Positions 52,168-56,722 of a stretch of 56,722 nt of DNA are shown here, piece by piece. The DNA is from an uncultured Dorea sp. (lineage in GTDB: Bacteria > Bacillota > Clostridia > Lachnospirales > Lachnospiraceae): NCBI GenBank assembly GCA_910585725.1, contig CAJUFA010000022.1:1-56722 (forward strand), given 5' to 3'. The notes beneath the pieces were generated by a model. That model saw only the letters and a list, made by a program, of their open reading frames with translations, searched no databases and had not been told where the DNA came from. Position 1 is the first letter of the stretch, and each line of letters opens with the position of its first letter. Position numbers and translations under genes: made by a program.

Positions 52168-52224
52168 ATAAATTCCTCCTAAATTTAAGCGATATTGCTA
52201 TCATACACAATAATCCGTCTTTCA

Positions 52225-53355
52225 TCAAGTGTTTTTCGACATTCTTTTTAATTTTGCGGATTTATACTCTTTGTAATTCCCCGATTCGATAGCTTCTCTT
52301 ATCTCTTCCATCATCGTATTATAGAAATAAAGATTATGCAGCACGCACAGACGCATCCCCAGCATCTCTTTTGCTTTCAGAAGATGTCTGATATAAGCTC
52401 TGGAATAAGTCTTACAGGCCGGACACTGGCATCCTTCCTCAATCGGTCCTTCGTCCAGCTCATACTTCGCGTTAAAAAGATTTAATTTTCCCTGATTCGT
52501 ATAAACATGCCCATGCCTTCCATTCCGGCTGGGATATACGCAATCGAAGAAATCTACGCCCCGATCCACCGCCTCTAAGATATTCGCCGGAGTTCCGACT
52601 CCCATCAGATAAGTAGGTTTATCCACAGGAAGATGCGGCACAACCGCCTCCAGGATCCGATACATATCCTCATGGGACTCTCCGACCGCCAATCCGCCCA
52701 CTGCATAGCCGTCTAATTTTAACTGCGTAATCTCCTGCGCGTGACGGATCCGGATATCCTCATAGATTCCCCCCTGGTTGATTCCAAACAACATCTGATT
52801 CCGGTTAATGGTATCCGACAGTTGATTCAACCTGTCCATCTCCTGTTTGCACCGAACGAGCCAGCGTGAAGTCCGGTCTACCGATCTTTGCATATACTCT
52901 CTGTCTGCTACGCTGGAAGGACATTCATCAAACGCCATGGCGATGGTAGAGGCGAGATTGGATTGTATCTGCATACTCTCTTCCGGTCCCATGAAGATCT
53001 TCCTGCCGTCAATGTGAGAATGAAAATACACTCCCTCTTCCTTAATCTGCCTGAGTCCCGCCAGTGAAAACACCTGAAATCCTCCCGAATCGGTCAGAAT
53101 CGGTTTATCCCATACCATGAACTTATGGAGTCCTCCCAGACTCTTCACCACCTTGTCTCCCGGCCGGACATGAAGATGATATGTATTTGAAAGCTCTATC
53201 TGCGTCTTGATCTCCTGTAAATCAGCAGTGGACACGGCGCCCTTGATCGCAGCGGCCGTCCCCACGTTCATAAATACAGGAGTCTCAACCGTTCCGTGTA
53301 TCGTATGCAGCCTCCCCCTCTTGGCGAAACCGTCTCTTTTCAATAATTCGTACAC
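52225..53355 (-). CDS. tgt: tRNA-guanine transglycosylase
   Basis: A 376-residue enzyme that exchanges guanine 34 of certain tRNAs for a queuine precursor. The start is taken as the GTG at 53355, five bases after AAGGAGG, giving MYELLKRDG; longer ATG frames would overlap the stop of the upstream gene and place the ribosome site inside the coding region. Catalytic segments: LTDSGGFQVFSL, and DFFDCVYPSRNGRHG with the nucleophile Asp. Zinc ligands are in CQCPAC and the later His of VLHNLYFYN. Length is normal. Confidence 0.95.
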   Translation of the reverse strand: MYELLKRDGFAKRGRLHTIHGTVETPVFMNVGTAAAIKGAVSTADLQEIKTQIELSNTYHLHVRPGDKVVKSLGGLHKFMVWDKPILTDSGGFQVFSLAGLRQIKEEGVYFHSHIDGRKIFMGPEESMQIQSNLASTIAMAFDECPSSVADREYMQRSVDRTSRWLVRCKQEMDRLNQLSDTINRNQMLFGINQGGIYEDIRIRHAQEITQLKLDGYAVGGLAVGESHEDMYRILEAVVPHLPVDKPTYLMGVGTPANILEAVDRGVDFFDCVYPSRNGRHGHVYTNQGKLNLFNAKYELDEGPIEEGCQCPACKTYSRAYIRHLLKAKEMLGMRLCVLHNLYFYNTMMEEIREAIESGNYKEYKSAKLKRMSKNT

Positions 53356-53369
53356 TATGTCCTCCTTCA

Positions 53370-55202
53370 TCAATAATGGCATACTACCGGCACTCCCGAA
53401 GAAATCAGATCATATAGCTGAGCCGCAATATCATAAGGCAGATTCACACATCCGTGCGAGCCATACGTCTGATATCTGTCTCCACCGAAAGACGACTGCC
53501 ATGTCGCGTCATGAAATCCTATACCGCCGTTAAACGGCATCCAATACTTCACCGGAGTCTCGTACTCATAACTCCCATCCGGCTGCTTCGTTCCGCGCAG
53601 CACCTGATCCGTCGCTTTCCACGCTAATGAATAGACTCCCTGAGGCGTCTCGTTCCCTTTATTTGGATTACCGGTAACGACGCCGGACTCAAGCACTACC
53701 TGCCCGTTCTGAATAAAATACATCTGCTGCGTCGTCAAATCCACTTCCGCGTAAGTACTGCCCACATCTCTCTCTTCATGGCTGGCGCCCCGGCTCAGAT
53801 AGTTTACTTCCCGCGTCACCGTCTCTCCATTCTGAATATTCGCAATCAGCGCACTGTATTCCGCCTCCTGATCAATCCTCCATCCGTAACTTCCTCCCTC
53901 TATCGTCACGGCGTTCCCCGTAGCAGTGATAAAATTTCTCGTCTTACCTTTTGTATCGTACTTATCCGCCAGGCTCTGGACATACGCCCTTACCGCTCCC
54001 TCGTCGAACGTAACGTTCATCTCTGCGTCCGCATGTATCCACTGCGATATCACAGACGCGTCCACCACTTCAGTATATGGATTAAAATCATAAGTAACAT
54101 TAGCGCCGAGATAACTGTTCATCGCGTCTCTCGCCGCAACTACTTCCGGCGAATCTGACATAAACCTCGGTTTAATATAGCACCCTGCCTCGGAAAGCTT
54201 CAGAGACGGCTGAAACCCATTGATCGCTTCTGCAACCTTCGCATTAAAAGTTTCCGTGTCAATCTGAGTTCCCACAACCTCCGGTTTGATCGCAAACTGT
54301 CCTTCCTGGAATTCCGGATAAGCATCTACCGAAGCCGTCTGATTCTCCGGTTTCATACAGGCAAGGTTCGCGGTCACCTCCGCCAACGCTTTCTCGTCAT
54401 ATTTCACACCGATCTCTGCTTCAATCGTCGGATGTTCCCACAAAGACTTGATCCACAAAAAGTTGTCCTGCTCCTCCATAAGTTTCTTCAATTGTTTCCC
54501 CGAAACATATTCAATCGCGATATCACTTCCGTCAATCGACTCATGCCCGCCGTCTGATTTCTCCAATGCCAACGTATAATCCGATACCTGCTTCTTCATA
54601 TAGTCTTCTACTTGCTCGACATTCTTCATCGAAAAATCTGTACCGTTGATCTTCGTAAAAAACAGAAAGTGACTGTTAAAATATAATGCAATCCCCAGAT
54701 ACGCCAGCGCCAGTACAGCCAATATACCCCCTAGCGTGATTGCCGCCACCTTCCCTCCTTTCTTATGTTTTCTGTCTCTTCTGCGTCTTTTTCTCCTTGT
54801 GTCTTTCTTTTCCATCTCGTCCTCTTCATCATCATTGTACAATTCATTTATCACATCTGTCCCGCCATATTTTCCTTTTCTTTTCTCTGGCGCCGATTTT
54901 TCATAAGCTTCTTTCGGAATTCTCCTCCTACGATCTTGTTCTTTTGAAAGCTTCCTCCTTTTTTTCCTTGGGGCGTCTGCCTTTTCTTTTCGCTCCGATG
55001 TCTCGAATCCATCTGTTCCAGAAATATGGTCATGAGAAGATACACCAGCGCGGTCAGAACGATTTTTACCAGCTTGTATTTTACGTGAGATCTCATTATC
55101 ATCATCCGTTCCTTCTAAAGCGTGAGAATAATTAAGGCTTTCCTGAACTGCTTCCACTGTCTTGACGTCAACTTCTTCTGCCTTTTTTTCTTTATTACCC
55201 AT
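53370..55202 (-). CDS. L,D-transpeptidase with peptidoglycan-binding domains
   Basis: A 610-residue membrane-anchored cell-wall enzyme. The ATG at 55202 is chosen (GAGGAG 8 bases upstream). A long, highly charged cytoplasmic region (about 1-150) leads to one membrane helix (about 152-172). Outside there are two PG-binding-4-type domains (about 200-470) and a C-terminal YkuD catalytic domain with the His of IGFHDATWQ and the active Cys in GSHGCVNLPYD. Such enzymes form 3-3 cross-links in peptidoglycan. It is first in the transcript that continues to tgt and yajC. Confidence 0.92.
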   Translation of the reverse strand: MGNKEKKAEEVDVKTVEAVQESLNYSHALEGTDDDNEISRKIQAGKNRSDRAGVSSHDHISGTDGFETSERKEKADAPRKKRRKLSKEQDRRRRIPKEAYEKSAPEKRKGKYGGTDVINELYNDDEEDEMEKKDTRRKRRRRDRKHKKGGKVAAITLGGILAVLALAYLGIALYFNSHFLFFTKINGTDFSMKNVEQVEDYMKKQVSDYTLALEKSDGGHESIDGSDIAIEYVSGKQLKKLMEEQDNFLWIKSLWEHPTIEAEIGVKYDEKALAEVTANLACMKPENQTASVDAYPEFQEGQFAIKPEVVGTQIDTETFNAKVAEAINGFQPSLKLSEAGCYIKPRFMSDSPEVVAARDAMNSYLGANVTYDFNPYTEVVDASVISQWIHADAEMNVTFDEGAVRAYVQSLADKYDTKGKTRNFITATGNAVTIEGGSYGWRIDQEAEYSALIANIQNGETVTREVNYLSRGASHEERDVGSTYAEVDLTTQQMYFIQNGQVVLESGVVTGNPNKGNETPQGVYSLAWKATDQVLRGTKQPDGSYEYETPVKYWMPFNGGIGFHDATWQSSFGGDRYQTYGSHGCVNLPYDIAAQLYDLISSGVPVVCHY

Positions 55203-55323
55203 CAACCTTACTCCTCTAAAAAAATTTCATACCAATATATTATAATATGCATATATTTAAAAGTACAGGAAAAACACAGAAAAAAATAATGAAAAATAAT
55301 GAATATTTTCTGAAGATATTGCA

Positions 55324-55345
55324 ATTATATTACGATTATATTACA
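55324..55345. repeat. 11-bp tandem repeat ATTATATTACR upstream of aroC
   Basis: ATTATATTACG (55324-55334) is followed at once by ATTATATTACA (55335-55345) and a partial third copy. One-turn AT-rich repeats before a promoter can act as an UP-element or a bend. The divergent region 55203-55479 otherwise holds only the promoter listed next. Confidence 0.4.
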
Positions 55346-55367
55346 ATTATTTTTTCACTTATCTCTG

Positions 55368-55395
55368 TTATAGCTTAATTATTATGCATTATAAT
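55368..55395 (+). promoter_or_regulatory. Promoter of aroC
   Basis: TATAAT at 55390-55395 is perfect; the best -35 is TTATAG at 55368-55373, 16 bases upstream and weak. Confidence 0.5.
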
Positions 55396-55479
55396 AGAGT
55401 ATATGCTGAAATACCTGCTATCAATTCCTGTCTGAAAAGAATCAAAGAGAAAAAAACGAGAATCTAAGGAGGCTTACTT

Positions 55480-56586
55480 ATGACCGGATCAATTTACGGA
55501 AATTCCTTTACGATCACAACCTGGGGAGAATCGCATGGAGCGGCGATCGGCGTCGTAATCGACGGATGTCCCGCCGGACTTCCCCTTACAGAAGATCATA
55601 TACAGACATTCTTAAACCGCCGGAAACCTGGACAAAGCAAATACACCACCGCAAGAAAGGAATCCGACCAAGTCGAGATACTCTCCGGCGTATTTGAAGG
55701 CCGTACCACCGGAACCCCTATCTCACTGATGGTACGCAACATGGATCAGCGTTCCAGAGATTACGGACAGATCAAGGACTGTTTCCGACCGGGACACGCC
55801 GATTATACCTTCCATGAGAAATACGGTTTTCGTGATTACCGCGGAGGCGGAAGAACCTCCGGCCGGGAAACTATCGGACGTGTCGCGGCCGGCGCCGTAG
55901 CGTCGCTTCTGCTTGATAACCTCGGGATCCGTATCACCACTTATACAAAATCCATCGGCGATATCGTTGTACCTAATGAATGTTACCGTTACGAGGAGAT
56001 CTATGAGAATCCTCTCTATATGCCGAACAACGCATATGCCAAAGACGCCGCCCTTTATCTGGAAGAATGTATCAAAAGCCAGGACTCTTCAGGCGGAATC
56101 ATCGAATGTGTTATAGACGCCATACCCGCGGGGGTCGGCGAACCTGTATTCCGCAAACTGGACGCATGTCTGGCACAGGCCGTCATGTCCGTCGGCGCCG
56201 TCAAAGGAGTGGAAATCGGCGACGGTTTCCAGGTCTCACATGCCAAAGGAAGCACAAACAACGATCCTTTCTATGAAGAAAACGGGCAGGTATTAAAACG
56301 CTCAAACCATGCCGGTGGAACCCTCGGAGGATTAAGCGACGGAAGCAGGGTGGTGTTAAGGGCCGCCGTCAAACCTACCCCCTCCATATCCGCAGAACAG
56401 GAGACCGTAGATATTCACGGGCATGCCGCACATATCGCAATCACAGGACGCCACGATCCGGTAATCGTCCCCAGAGCCGTAGTTGTGGTTGAATCCATGG
56501 CCGCGCTCACGGTTGCGGATCTCCTTATGGATAATATGTCGGCAAAGATAGAATACCTTCAAAAAATATATTTGAAAAATTTGTAA
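55480..56586 (+). CDS. aroC: Chorismate synthase
   Basis: A 368-residue FMN-dependent enzyme that forms chorismate, the branch point of aromatic amino acid synthesis. Signature segments are present in order: GNSFTITTWGESHGAAIG, RRKPGQSKYTTARKESD, SGVFEGRTTGTPISL, FRPGHADYTFHEKYG, and YRGGGRTSGRETIGRVAAGA; the last third includes GGLSDGSRVVLRAAVKPTP. AAGGAGG precedes the ATG. It stands alone; the next feature is a tRNA. Confidence 0.97.
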   Translation: MTGSIYGNSFTITTWGESHGAAIGVVIDGCPAGLPLTEDHIQTFLNRRKPGQSKYTTARKESDQVEILSGVFEGRTTGTPISLMVRNMDQRSRDYGQIKDCFRPGHADYTFHEKYGFRDYRGGGRTSGRETIGRVAAGAVASLLLDNLGIRITTYTKSIGDIVVPNECYRYEEIYENPLYMPNNAYAKDAALYLEECIKSQDSSGGIIECVIDAIPAGVGEPVFRKLDACLAQAVMSVGAVKGVEIGDGFQVSHAKGSTNNDPFYEENGQVLKRSNHAGGTLGGLSDGSRVVLRAAVKPTPSISAEQETVDIHGHAAHIAITGRHDPVIVPRAVVVVESMAALTVADLLMDNMSAKIEYLQKIYLKNL

Positions 56587-56593
56587 AAAAGTG

Positions 56594-56623
56594 TTGACAA
56601 AATATGATTTTTAATAGTATAAT
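56594..56623 (+). promoter_or_regulatory. Promoter of the tRNA-Val gene
   Basis: TTGACA (56594-56599) and TATAAT (56618-56623) are both perfect consensus, 18 bases apart, about 37 bases before the tRNA, as expected for a strong stable-RNA promoter. Confidence 0.85.
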
Positions 56624-56660
56624 AAGCAAGCGGGTTCGAGATAAGGACTTGCTTCAATAA

Positions 56661-56722
56661 GGGATCTTAGCTCAGCTGGGAGAGCATCTGCCTTACAAGC
56701 AGAGGGTCATAGGTTCGAGCCC
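56661..56722 (+). tRNA. tRNA-Val (anticodon UAC), cut by the window end
   Basis: The acceptor 5' strand GGGATCT, the D arm GCTC-AGCTGGGA-GAGC, the anticodon arm TCTGC-CTTACAA-GCAGA and the start of the T arm (GGTTCGAGCC) are all present. The loop CTTACAA puts TAC at positions 34-36, which reads valine codons. The 3' part of the T and acceptor arms lies beyond the window. Confidence 0.93.

Noticed and set aside
1..56722. CRISPR arrays, rRNA genes, prophage or complete IS elements
   Set aside because: No regularly spaced 25-40-bp repeats, no rRNA-like sequence, and no transposase, integrase or phage structural protein among the translated frames.

Overview
The window looks like chromosomal DNA of a gut Lachnospiraceae-type Clostridium (Firmicutes, Clostridia; Dorea/Blautia/Faecalicatena-like). 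Reasons: moderate GC in genes with very AT-rich intergenic DNA, strong AGGAGG ribosome sites, a T-box leader before thrS, the linkage DUF512 - der - plsY - gpsA, a Clostridia-type serC-serA pair, CD3324- and DUF3842-family proteins, and a galacto-N-biose phosphorylase operon. This is inference from gene content; no rRNA is present. Most genes lie on the minus strand.

Region 1 (1-4.3 kb) is accessory: a possible gene remnant, a GNAT acetyltransferase, a small CD3324-type DNA-binding protein, and an AgrC/AgrA-like (GHKL kinase / LytTR regulator) two-component system. The system is divergent from a 63-residue membrane protein gene. The shared control region carries a LytTR-style direct repeat.

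Region 2 (4.3-19.3 kb) holds three carbohydrate units. (a) A galacto-N-biose/lacto-N-biose locus: lipoprotein binding protein, two permeases, a 65-residue membrane protein and a GH112 phosphorylase, with an AraC regulator encoded divergently. (b) A second sugar ABC operon: Gfo/Idh dehydrogenase, binding protein, two permeases, TIM-barrel isomerase. (c) Divergent from (b), a ROK regulator and a second Gfo/Idh dehydrogenase. Neither ABC operon has its own ATPase, so both probably use a shared MsmK-type ATPase encoded elsewhere.

Region 3 (19.3-31.4 kb) begins with a 213-bp MITE-like element beside a 5'-truncated manganese catalase (CotJC type), then an orphan ModA-like lipoprotein and a small membrane-anchored protein of unknown function. 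A peptide/nickel-type ABC transporter follows (binding protein, fused double ATPase, two permeases), headed by larB of the nickel-pincer cofactor pathway. Upstream of larB lie a 24-bp minisatellite, a DUF3842 gene and T-box-controlled thrS.

Region 4 (31.4-56.7 kb) is housekeeping. It holds a QueG-like iron-sulfur protein, DUF2804, a membrane metallophosphoesterase, gpsA, plsY, der and a DUF512 radical-SAM protein; a long-form prs; a cell-wall-binding polysaccharide deacetylase; the biosynthetic run leuB-ilvD-ilvB-serC-serA; a patatin; an ABC-F ATPase; L,D-transpeptidase-tgt-yajC; aroC; and a tRNA-Val cut by the window end.

No CRISPR array, rRNA, complete IS element or prophage was seen. Several gene starts were moved from the longest frame to an internal codon with a better ribosome site; each case is stated. 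All promoter, operator and terminator calls are by eye.
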